The notes beneath the pieces were generated by a model, which saw only the letters and a program-made list of their open reading frames with translations, did no database searches and was not told the origin of the DNA. Shown in pieces: positions 1 to 5,912 of a stretch of 6,265 nucleotides of DNA (the stretch's first letter is position 1; every line of letters starts with the position of its first letter). Source of the DNA: Proteiniphilum sp. (lineage in GTDB: Bacteria > Bacteroidota > Bacteroidia > Bacteroidales > Dysgonomonadaceae); the NCBI GenBank assembly GCA_031284475.1, contig JAISZV010000338.1, forward strand, positions 1 through 6,265, read 5' to 3'. A program made the position numbers and the translations under genes.

Positions 1-507
1 GAAAGTGCCTACAACGGATCGGTCATTCATACGCTTGATATACAACGCCGGAAAGTAAGTCTGGTTATTAACCATCTGGAATCGAACAGGCTTACAGCAG
101 AGGATAAAAAGCTATACAAGGACTTCCTGAAAACCCGCGACAGAGAGTCTTTCGATGAAATGTCCCAAACCTTACAGGAAAGGCTGGGTGCTGCCTATAA
201 AGTAAGGGAGGAGCAGGCAAATATCATAAAGCAGTTCATGGATCTGCAAAAGACCGATGCTACCATTGTATGCGGCGACTTCAACGATACGCCTATATCG
301 TATGCCTATCACACTATAAGCAAAGGGCTCATAGATGCTCATGCAAATACAGGACTCGGACAAGGTATTACCTATCACGAAAATTATTTCCTTGTAAGGA
401 TTGACTATATTCTGCATTCAAGCTCTTTCCAATCTTATAACTGTACTGTAGATAAGGTAAAATACTCGGATCACTATCCGGTATGGACTTACCTTGCTTT
501 CAGATAG
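1..507 (+). CDS. Endonuclease/exonuclease/phosphatase (EEP) family protein, C-terminal part; 5' end outside the window
   Basis: The frame is open from base 1 and ends at TAG 505-507, giving 168 residues of a protein whose start lies to the left. EEP hallmarks appear in the expected order: NHLES (window residues 24-28), GDFNDTP (92-98), RIDYIL (133-138) and the C-terminal SDHYPV (156-161), whose Asp-His pair is catalytic in this fold. These residues bind the divalent metal and activate water for phosphodiester or phosphomonoester cleavage. The active-site half is intact, so the protein is probably functional. Bacteroidota homologues are commonly about 350 residues with N-terminal membrane segments, which would put the catalytic domain outside the cytoplasm; that part is not visible here. 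The substrate (nucleic acid, lipid head group or sugar phosphate) cannot be inferred. The first ATG in the window (160) is internal and is not the start, because NHLES lies upstream of it. The family assignment is firm and the role unknown. Confidence 0.9.
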   Translation, partial: ESAYNGSVIHTLDIQRRKVSLVINHLESNRLTAEDKKLYKDFLKTRDRESFDEMSQTLQERLGAAYKVREEQANIIKQFMDLQKTDATIVCGDFNDTPISYAYHTISKGLIDAHANTGLGQGITYHENYFLVRIDYILHSSSFQSYNCTVDKVKYSDHYPVWTYLAFR

Positions 508-536
508 TAGTTGTATTTTAACTAAAAGCTGACAAC

Positions 537-565
537 CAACGGTCACAGGAACAGAGCGTATGTAA
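537..565 (+). repeat. Diverged 29-bp direct repeat, copy 1
   Basis: Bases 537-565 match bases 769-797 without gaps at 22 of 29 positions. Shared blocks include CAACG, GGAACA and GTA. The two copies lie 232 bp apart in the same orientation, on either side of the REP doublet. In one frame several differences fall at third codon positions (CGG/CGT, CAG/CAA, AGC/AGT). This could mean a common ancestor that was once coding, or may be chance in so short a stretch. Confidence 0.5.
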
Positions 566-584
566 ATTTTACAAGTTTCCGATA

Positions 585-661
585 TGTAGGGGCGGATTAT
601 TATCCGCCCGCTTTTAGACGCATTGTTCTCGTATTTGGGCGGATGACAATCCGCCCCTACA
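585..661. repeat. REP doublet / REPIN-like inverted repeat with GTAG heads
   Basis: Two REP-like units face each other. The left unit is GTAG at 586-589 followed by a perfect 8-bp hairpin: GGGCGGAT 590-597, loop TATT, ATCCGCCC 602-609. The right unit is its mirror: hairpin 637-644 / 649-656 with loop GACA, then CTAC at 657-660. The 25-base arms 585-609 and 637-661 are complementary except for two bases in the loops, and are separated by 27 bases. A GTAG or GTGG head next to a short GC-rich palindrome is the defining form of REP elements moved by RAYT (Y1/HUH) transposases, and paired inverted REPs are known as REPINs. As RNA or single-stranded DNA this would fold as one long hairpin or two small ones, so it could also act as a transcription terminator or mRNA stabiliser for the EEP gene. 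Confidence 0.85.
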
Positions 662-690
662 GCAAACCCAGATATTTTAACTAAAACCTT

Positions 691-810
691 ACAAGAATTA
701 CAAGTCTACAAGTCATTAGTCTACTAGCCTGCTAGTTCTAAATTTTCCTTTCTCTAGTATACTAGAAACAACGTTCAGCGGAACAAAGTGTAGCTAACTC
801 TATGAGCTAG
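691..810. repeat. CTAG-rich tract of short imperfect repeats and palindromes
   Basis: Bases 691-738 read as loose 8-9-nt units of the forms ACAAGTCT, ACTAGCCT and GCTAGTTCT. CTAG occurs five times within 724-810 (at 724, 732, 754, 762 and 807). The tract includes a perfect 14-bp palindrome, TCTAGTATACTAGA, at 753-766, and a small hairpin, ACTAG/CTAGT, at 723-736. No coding potential is seen. CTAG is rare in many bacterial genomes, which makes the cluster stand out. Confidence 0.5.
769..797 (+). repeat. Diverged 29-bp direct repeat, copy 2
   Basis: This is the partner of 537-565, with 22 of 29 positions identical and no gaps. It starts just after the CTAG palindrome at 753-766. The similarity does not clearly extend beyond the 29 bases on either side. 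Confidence 0.5.
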
Positions 811-840
811 TACACTCACTATTTTTTCAAAGATCGTTTC

Positions 841-880
841 ATTGGCATATTGGCATATTTGCTAATTAGCACATTGACAA
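841..880 (-). repeat. Array of five 8-nt words (minus-strand consensus RTGCYAAT)
   Basis: Five contiguous 8-base units start at 841, 849, 857, 865 and 873. The first two are identical (ATTGGCAT) and the others differ at a few positions each. Read on the minus strand the consensus is about RTGCYAAT. Related words occur in the opposite orientation at 4100-4139, between cydD and cydC. The array is intergenic and 8-bp phased, with no open frame across it. Its function is unknown. Confidence 0.6.
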
Positions 881-980
881 TCTATAGATAAAATTTCCAG
901 AAATTGATAAACCAATATATTATCACAAAAAAAGACGGAATCCAAAACTCTTCTCACCATTACTACACTATTTAACTAAT

Positions 981-2300
981 CTAAATCAAAACTTCTTTCC
1001 TTGCTCCGTCACAACCAACGGCTTTTACGGAAGTTGTTCCCTCCGGCGTATGCACAGTCGTTGTTTTCACATCGTCAGAGCCTGCACCCACAAATGCAAC
1101 TTTGACAAGCTTATCACCGATATAAGTTTCAAATGCGACAGCATTTTGCCATACGGCGTTATCCACTATCAGTTTATTTTCTTCTCTCGAAAAACCTTTT
1201 TCGGCGACAATATCCTGTACCTCGAACACGCCTTTTGTCAGCGTACCGGTCTTGTCCATCACCACCGTATTGATTTTAGTAATGACGTCCAAGTAATTGC
1301 CTCCCTTGAACAGAATGCCTTTTCGTGATGCAGCGCCGATTCCTCCAAAATAACCCAATGGTATGCTGATCACCAGCGCACATGGGCAGGAGATTACAAG
1401 GAATACCAGTCCGCGGTACAACCAATCACTGAACACATATACGAACTCCGGGTCAATGAACGGCCATAACCGGGGCAACACGACAATCAGTACGGCCAAT
1501 GCCGTGACAACCGGGGTATATATACGGGCGAATTTACGGATAAACTGCTCGGCCGGGGCCTTGCGTTCGGTGGCGTTTTGCACCAGTTCGAGAATGCGCG
1601 CAAGAGCGCTTTGCCCGAACGGCCTGGTGACCTTGATACGGCATACGTTGTCGGTGGCGATCATACCGGCCAGCACTTCTTCCTCTTTTTTGATGCTCCG
1701 GGGAACGCTTTCACCCGTCAGCGCCGAAGTATTGAACGACGCCGAACCGGAGAGCATAATACCGTCTAACGGAACCCGCTCGCCTACTTTCACCTCGATT
1801 GTTTCCCCTACCCTTACATCTTCACTCAAAACCGCTTCAATCTCATCGTCCCTGACCACTGACGCTTTTTCGGGACGTACGTCGAGCAATGCGCCGATGC
1901 TCCGCTTAGCCCGGTTTACCGCCGCCTGCTGGAATAACTCCCCGATGGAATAAAACAGCATGACTGCCACGCCCTCAGGATATTCACCGATAAAGAAAGC
2001 GCCGATTGTGGCGATACTCATCAAGGTAAATTCGTTGAAAAAATCCTTTTCCCGCATAGCATCCCAAGCTCCTTTCAGCACAGGAACGCCCACCGGCAAA
2101 TAGGCAATAAGATACCAGGCCGCCCGTATCCACTGATTTTCGAAGAAGGAAATACCGGTTGCAGATAAGATCATACCTCCAATCAACAGGATGAACGACG
2201 ACAGAACCCTTGTAATGGGGCCTCTCTGCGAGTCTTTCTCTATTTTACCGGCGCTTACCGGAGTTACCCCGCAAGAACCGTCGCAACAACAATTTGCCAT
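981..2300 (-). CDS. Heavy-metal P1B-type ATPase (ZntA/CadA-like), truncated after the phosphorylation site and ending in an unrelated tail; probably non-functional
   Basis: The intact family pumps Zn2+, Cd2+ or Pb2+ out of the cytoplasm at the cost of ATP. Here residues 1-374 look normal: a Cys-rich N-terminus (CCCDGSC, 4-10) instead of a full HMA domain, membrane segments near 32-52, 58-76, 88-104 and 107-124, the actuator motif TGES (195-198), the metal-site motif CPC (305-307) and the phosphorylation motif DKTGT (349-353). After GFSREE (369-374) the sequence leaves the family. The ATP-binding domain, the GDGxND motif and the last two membrane helices are missing; family members usually have about 620-700 residues against 439 here. 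Residues 375-439 (bases 1176-981) are unrecognised and end at TAG 981-983. An in-frame fusion after a deletion, or an assembly join, would explain this. The start at 2300 puts the Cys motif at the N-terminus and lies 31 bases from a -7 element. Without its nucleotide-binding domain the protein should not pump. Confidence 0.85.
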   Translation of the reverse strand: MANCCCDGSCGVTPVSAGKIEKDSQRGPITRVLSSFILLIGGMILSATGISFFENQWIRAAWYLIAYLPVGVPVLKGAWDAMREKDFFNEFTLMSIATIGAFFIGEYPEGVAVMLFYSIGELFQQAAVNRAKRSIGALLDVRPEKASVVRDDEIEAVLSEDVRVGETIEVKVGERVPLDGIMLSGSASFNTSALTGESVPRSIKKEEEVLAGMIATDNVCRIKVTRPFGQSALARILELVQNATERKAPAEQFIRKFARIYTPVVTALAVLIVVLPRLWPFIDPEFVYVFSDWLYRGLVFLVISCPCALVISIPLGYFGGIGAASRKGILFKGGNYLDVITKINTVVMDKTGTLTKGVFEVQDIVAEKGFSREENKLIVDNAVWQNAVAFETYIGDKLVKVAFVGAGSDDVKTTTVHTPEGTTSVKAVGCDGARKEVLI

Positions 2301-2330
2301 AATCTTTATATTTTACTGTGTATCGGATTA

Positions 2331-2338
2331 CAAAGGTA
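2331..2338 (-). promoter_or_regulatory. Bacteroidota-type -7 promoter element for the P-type ATPase gene
   Basis: On the minus strand the bases read TACCTTTG, matching the TAnnTTTG consensus of the primary sigma factor in Bacteroidota. The element ends 31 bases before the ATG at 2300. No good TTTG -33 element is found at the usual distance; the GCAACC/GGTTGC palindrome takes that place. This is inferred from consensus only. Confidence 0.55.
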
Positions 2339-2351
2339 CAACCAATTCGGC

Positions 2352-2364
2352 GCAACCGGGTTGC
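2352..2364. promoter_or_regulatory. Palindrome between divergent promoters, candidate operator
   Basis: GCAACC, one G, then GGTTGC form a perfect 6-bp inverted repeat with a 1-base centre at 2358. It lies between the minus-strand -7 element (2331-2338) and the plus-strand -7 element (2375-2382), 10-13 bases from each, where both -33 boxes would be. This fits a dimeric regulator controlling the metal ATPase and the CydDC transporter together. The neighbouring metal exporter suggests a metal-responsive regulator such as a Fur/Zur-like protein, but no regulator gene is in the window, so its identity is a guess. Confidence 0.5.
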
Positions 2365-2374
2365 AAAAAATAAT

Positions 2375-2382
2375 TATCTTTG
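2375..2382 (+). promoter_or_regulatory. Bacteroidota-type -7 promoter element for cydD
   Basis: TATCTTTG matches the TAnnTTTG consensus. Transcription would begin roughly at 2388-2390, leaving a leader of about 70 bases before the cydD ATG. As on the other strand, a clear TTTG -33 element is missing and the palindrome at 2352-2364 sits there, so an activator may be needed. Confidence 0.55.
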
Positions 2383-2460
2383 TCGACAGTAAACAAATCC
2401 ATCAGGGTTCATTGTATCTCCAATCATTTTCGGTGAGGAGAAAATTAAGGCCATAGATAA

Positions 2461-4098
2461 ATGAGTTCAAATCAGGAAAGCGCTTCACGATGGCTGGCTA
2501 AAAAAGCGACAGAAGCAAAAGGCGCATATATTGCAGCTTCGGTATGTACCATTATAAGCGCAGGATGTTTTGTCGTTTTTTGCCGGTATTTGTCGGAATT
2601 TGCAGCTTTGTGGGTCAACGATGGACTGCTGTTGCCCAATACACTGCTGTATGCATCGGCATTCCTCACGGGCAGGTACGTTTTTGCCCATTTCGCATCG
2701 CAGTTCAACTACAATGCCGGAAATATCATCGTTTCCGGAATTAAAAAAAAGATTTATCCTCTGCTGCTTAACAACAGTCAATTAGATTCTACTTCGAGCG
2801 CTTTGTACGTTACCCGGATAAGTGATGACCTGAAACCCTTTTTCGCATTTTTTATCCCTAATTCCGTGGCAACCGCTTTGGTTAGTTCGGCGTTGTTGAT
2901 CGTCTGTTTCTGGATGGAAAAATGGGTGGGCATAATACTGTTGGTCTCGCTGCTGGTCATTCCCATGCAGATGGCGGTTGTCGGCACAGGAGCCGAAGCG
3001 CTGCATAAAAAACACACCAATCTCTTCCTGAAATATTCGGCGGTCTTCTACAACCGTCTCCAAGCCATTGCCGAAATCGTTAATTTAGACAACTTCAAAG
3101 CGCAATACGGGTTCTTGTCGCGAAAGAGTAAGGAGTTGAACAAAGCGACTATCAGTGTGATGCGGGTTGCCGTTCTGTCGTCCGCCGTGCTGGAGCTTTT
3201 CGTTACGATTGCTATTGCCGCCATTGCCATTTATCTGGGAATGAGTTTGCTCGGCATTATGCCCGGCCCCAATTACGGAAAAGGGTACGATTTTCGTACC
3301 GCGCTCTTTTTGCTGACCCTTACGCCCTATTTTTTCTTTTATCTGCGAAAATTCGTGAGCGCTTACCACGACCGGAACAGGGCTTTGGCGTCGGCCGCGT
3401 TGTTGATGCCGTTACTGAACGAAAAGACCGCCCTGCCTTTGGCCGACATAAATGAAACGATCAGCGGTTTTGAAATCAACGGTTTGAGCTTTTCTTATCC
3501 CGGCTCGCCGGTGAAAGTACTGAATAATATCAACCTGCAATTGCCTGTAAAAGGGTTGGTATTAGTGAAAGGCATTTCGGGTTCGGGAAAATCCACCTTG
3601 CTGAAGATATGTGCCGGTAGCCTGCCCGTGCAAGAGGGTACGGTTTCGGTAAACGGGAAAGAGAATGTATGGTCGCGCCAATGGCTGAAAGCAAACTCGT
3701 CGTATATGAACCAGTTTCCTTTTATCTTCGACGGAACGCTGCAATATAATCTCTTCCTCGAAAAAGAGGCGGACTGTAACGCCCCGTATCCCGAATTTCT
3801 GGAGAAGATTCTTGCCAAGAAGGAAGAAGGCTGGCACACAGCGTTAAGCCACAACGGCAAACAACTCTCAGGCGGCGAAAAACAATTAGTGACTCTTGCA
3901 CGAATGCTGCTGCATCCGAAACCGGTAGCGATTCTGGACGAGCCGACGGCAAGCCTGGATGCAGACACGGTCGGAATCATTCTTTCGCACATCGTAAAAC
4001 TGGCCGGAGAACGGCTGGTAATCGTCGCTTCGCACGAAAAGATGTTCGACGCCGTAGCCGATACTATCCTGCACTTAAATTGGGGAGAACAGATTTAA
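2461..4098 (+). CDS. cydD: CydD-like ABC transporter, fused permease and ATPase (CydDC half)
   Basis: This is one half of the heterodimeric inner-membrane exporter CydDC. In E. coli CydDC exports cysteine and glutathione, while more recent structural work argues for heme; it is needed to assemble cytochrome bd. Six membrane helices are expected near residues 21-45, 55-76, 130-151, 155-176, 236-263 and 278-298. The stretch from VGTGAEALHKKHTN (174-187) to VLSSAVLELF (238-247) follows the pattern of E. coli CydD (VGMGAADANRRN, FLSSGILEFF). The nucleotide-binding domain is complete: A-loop Tyr346, Walker A GISGSGKS (371-378), Q-loop Gln418, signature LSGGE (469-473), Walker B Asp493 with catalytic Glu494, D-loop ASLD (497-500) and H-loop His525. 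At 545 residues it is slightly shorter than E. coli CydD (588). An in-frame TAA at 2458-2460 directly precedes the ATG, which fixes the start; the Shine-Dalgarno is weak (AAGG 2447-2450). The cydC-like partner follows after 177 bp. Confidence 0.88.
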   Translation: MSSNQESASRWLAKKATEAKGAYIAASVCTIISAGCFVVFCRYLSEFAALWVNDGLLLPNTLLYASAFLTGRYVFAHFASQFNYNAGNIIVSGIKKKIYPLLLNNSQLDSTSSALYVTRISDDLKPFFAFFIPNSVATALVSSALLIVCFWMEKWVGIILLVSLLVIPMQMAVVGTGAEALHKKHTNLFLKYSAVFYNRLQAIAEIVNLDNFKAQYGFLSRKSKELNKATISVMRVAVLSSAVLELFVTIAIAAIAIYLGMSLLGIMPGPNYGKGYDFRTALFLLTLTPYFFFYLRKFVSAYHDRNRALASAALLMPLLNEKTALPLADINETISGFEINGLSFSYPGSPVKVLNNINLQLPVKGLVLVKGISGSGKSTLLKICAGSLPVQEGTVSVNGKENVWSRQWLKANSSYMNQFPFIFDGTLQYNLFLEKEADCNAPYPEFLEKILAKKEEGWHTALSHNGKQLSGGEKQLVTLARMLLHPKPVAILDEPTASLDADTVGIILSHIVKLAGERLVIVASHEKMFDAVADTILHLNWGEQI

Positions 4099-4099
4099 T

Positions 4100-4139
4100 G
4101 TGCCAATGGGACTAATATGCCAATATAACTAATGTTAAT
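4100..4139 (+). repeat. Degenerate RTGCYAAT word repeats between cydD and cydC
   Basis: Starting 2 bases after the cydD stop, short units end in CCAAT, CTAAT or TTAAT: GTGCCAAT (4100-4107), a 9-base unit ending CTAAT (4116), ATGCCAAT (4117-4124), another 9-base unit ending CTAAT (4133) and a unit ending TTAAT (4139). ATGCCAAT is exactly the minus-strand form of the units at 841-856, so this is the same word family in opposite orientation. Looser copies continue to about 4215. No frame is open across it. Confidence 0.5.
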
Positions 4140-4220
4140 GCGCCTGCGCTGATGTGACTGTACTAATGTTCCAATGCTTGATTTAATGATGTGGTGATGA
4201 AAGGATTTAATGATTCAAAT

Positions 4221-4248
4221 AATTGTCAATTGTCAATTATCAAACATC
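4221..4248 (+). repeat. Four 7-nt tandem units (AATTGTC type) upstream of cydC
   Basis: Units start at 4221, 4228, 4235 and 4242. The first two are identical (AATTGTC), the third differs at one base (AATTATC) and the fourth is AAACATC. The array ends 27 bases before the cydC start. It is too AT-rich to form a strong RNA structure. Confidence 0.55.
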
Positions 4249-4275
4249 CTCATTCAATCATGGTGAAAAAAGAAA

Positions 4276-5883
4276 ATGAATAGGATGAATAAATTTATCG
4301 CAAAACATATATTACAGCCTTTTGCGGGCCGATGGCTGCGAGGCTTTTTGCTGCTGGCTCTGTGGACGGCGACATTCATTGCCATGCCTGCTATTTCGGG
4401 ATGGTTTCTGGCGATTTGCAGCGTGGTATTTATTACGGCAAACACCGCGTTCTCCTACCTGATCCCGTCCTCCATTATCCGCCTGTTGGCGTTGTTCCGC
4501 ACGGCGACGAGGTATTTCGAGCGGCTGGAAAACCACAAAACCACGCTTGAAGTGCAACAAAGCCTGCAATTGAAAATATTTAAATCGGTGGCCAAATTCC
4601 CTTATTTCAAAAAGCAGGTCAATTACAACGCGGCGCTGCTCGAAAACAGTACACACGGCGTTGAACAGATATTGAACCATATCCTTTTGTGGTTTTTGCC
4701 GCTTACAGCACTGGCGCTTTCACTCATTATCTATTATGGTTTTCTTAGCCTGTTTTCTCAGGCCATAGCCATAGAATTTCTGGTTTCTTCCGCCGTGCTT
4801 CTGTTTATTGTACCCCAACTGTTTTTCCGGAAAAACGGAAAACTCTACGAAGCGTTGAAAGCGCACCGCGAAGAGAACAATCAAGCGCTCATCCAAAGTT
4901 TCAGGGGGCGGATAGAGATCTCGAAATACAATATGGAGGAGAAAGTCATCAGGCAATACGAACAAAAATTGCGGCAAATCGAACGATTGGAAAATAAACT
5001 ACAGATTAACTCATTCTCTCTGCAATTAGTTGCCGGGCTTGGGTTTAGCTATGTGGCCGCTTTTCTTCTCTGGAATTCGGGTTATTATGGCATAAACGCT
5101 CCTACGGCCATCGGGATTTTCTTCGGTATTATGGCGCAAGCCGAATTATCTGAAATGCTTTTTTTCGGAAAATCGGAAAAGAGTTCGGTCAGACAACAGA
5201 TCCGGGATGTGAACTCAATTATCGGGCAAGGCAAACAACCGGTTGAAACGGTACAGGTTCGTTCCCCCTTAGAAAACGTAAGTCTAAAGGCTGTGAGCGC
5301 AAAAATCCCCGAAACTCCCGTGCGCATCGCCGAAGTGTCATTAGAGATTAAAAAAGGGGAATGGGTTGCGCTCTTCGGAGAAACAGGAAAAGGGAAAACC
5401 ACGCTATTGAACAGTCTTTTTTATCCCGAATACCGCCTGAGCGGCTCGCTGACATGGAACGGCGAAACGGAACCGGCGCATCTTCCCATACCTGAATGCG
5501 TCTACGTTACCCAAAAAGCGTATTTGCTTACCGGCACGTTGCGCGAAAACTTTGAAGGCTACCCCGACGAAATGATTGAGCAGGTATTGGAAACGGTCGG
5601 CCTCTCAAGCTGGCGCTCGTCCCTTCCCAACGGTTTGGATAGCTGGTTGGGAGAAAACGGAGAAACGTTGAGCGGCGGACAGCGCAAAAAGTTGCTGCTG
5701 GCGCAAGCGCTTCTGAAAAAACCGCAACTGTTGGTCGTAGATGAACCCACAGCCGGCGTCAGTTCCGAAAACGCGATAGCCATTTTCCAAAACATCAAAC
5801 GCCGGTATCCCGATCTTGCTATTCTTATGGCTACCCATCTGAAAGATTTTGAAAACGTGGTAGATAAAGTGGTAAGAATTTAA
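4276..5883 (+). CDS. cydC: CydC-like ABC transporter, fused permease and ATPase (CydDC half)
   Basis: This is the partner of the upstream CydD-like subunit; together they would form the thiol or heme exporter CydDC. The N-terminal part carries CydC hallmarks: AISGWFLA (39-46), SYLIPSSIIR (60-69) and RTATRYFERLENH (75-87), matching LSGWFLS, NYMLPAAGVR and RTAGRYFERLVSH in E. coli CydC. Membrane helices are likely near 22-38, 45-65, 135-160, 165-184, 248-268 and 274-294. The ATPase domain has Walker A GETGKGKT (368-375), Q-loop Gln413, SWLGENGETLSGGQ (456-469) as in CydC, Walker B Asp489 with Glu490, and His521. Two things are odd: the D-loop reads AGVS (493-496), with Ser replacing the conserved Asp, and no aromatic A-loop residue is seen before the first ATPase strands. 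Length is 535 residues (E. coli 573). An in-frame TGA at 4264-4266 leaves only ATG 4276 or 4285 as starts; 4276 is preferred for its A-rich leader. Confidence 0.88.
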   Translation: MNRMNKFIAKHILQPFAGRWLRGFLLLALWTATFIAMPAISGWFLAICSVVFITANTAFSYLIPSSIIRLLALFRTATRYFERLENHKTTLEVQQSLQLKIFKSVAKFPYFKKQVNYNAALLENSTHGVEQILNHILLWFLPLTALALSLIIYYGFLSLFSQAIAIEFLVSSAVLLFIVPQLFFRKNGKLYEALKAHREENNQALIQSFRGRIEISKYNMEEKVIRQYEQKLRQIERLENKLQINSFSLQLVAGLGFSYVAAFLLWNSGYYGINAPTAIGIFFGIMAQAELSEMLFFGKSEKSSVRQQIRDVNSIIGQGKQPVETVQVRSPLENVSLKAVSAKIPETPVRIAEVSLEIKKGEWVALFGETGKGKTTLLNSLFYPEYRLSGSLTWNGETEPAHLPIPECVYVTQKAYLLTGTLRENFEGYPDEMIEQVLETVGLSSWRSSLPNGLDSWLGENGETLSGGQRKKLLLAQALLKKPQLLVVDEPTAGVSSENAIAIFQNIKRRYPDLAILMATHLKDFENVVDKVVRI

Positions 5884-5890
5884 TACGGGT

Positions 5891-5912
5891 TTAAGTACGG
5901 AAATGTACTTAA
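5891..5912 (+). terminator. Hairpin 7 bases after cydC, possible weak terminator
   Basis: TTAAGTAC (5891-5898), a 6-base loop and GTACTTAA (5905-5912) form a perfect 8-bp stem right after the cydC stop. It is AT-rich and has no run of T after it, so it is not a classical intrinsic terminator. Its position suggests a role at the 3' end of the cydDC mRNA, but it may only protect that end. Confidence 0.35.

Larger units (their letters stand above)
508..980. other. Gene-free, repeat-rich intergenic region
   Basis: No convincing coding sequence lies between the EEP gene and the truncated ATPase gene. The 473 bases hold a REP doublet (585-661), two diverged 29-bp copies (537-565 and 769-797), an exact 14-bp direct repeat TATTTTAACTAAAA (514-527 and 673-686), a tract rich in CTAG (691-810) and an array of 8-nt words (841-880). 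The two flanking genes converge on this region, so no promoter is needed here, and the REP hairpin could help end transcription from the left. Bases 881-980 are AT-rich and I see nothing definite in them. Confidence 0.75.

Noticed and set aside
585..661. REP doublet as a classical rho-independent terminator only
   Set aside because: No T-run follows the right arm, and the paired GTAG heads are not needed for a terminator; a REP doublet explains the structure better, though it may still affect termination.
1363..1953. 196-residue open frame on the plus strand opposite the P-type ATPase gene
   Set aside because: It lies fully antisense to recognised ATPase motifs (CPC, TGES) and its own sequence shows no family features; it is a shadow.
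3495..3992. 165-residue open frame on the minus strand opposite the cydD ATPase domain
   Set aside because: It is antisense to the Walker A through Walker B region of CydD; the frame is open because of codon bias in the real gene.
4260..4283. Seven-codon frame (MVKKENE) overlapping the cydC start, a possible leader peptide for translational coupling
   Set aside because: It has no regulatory codon pattern and no attenuator hairpin; short frames of this size are expected by chance.
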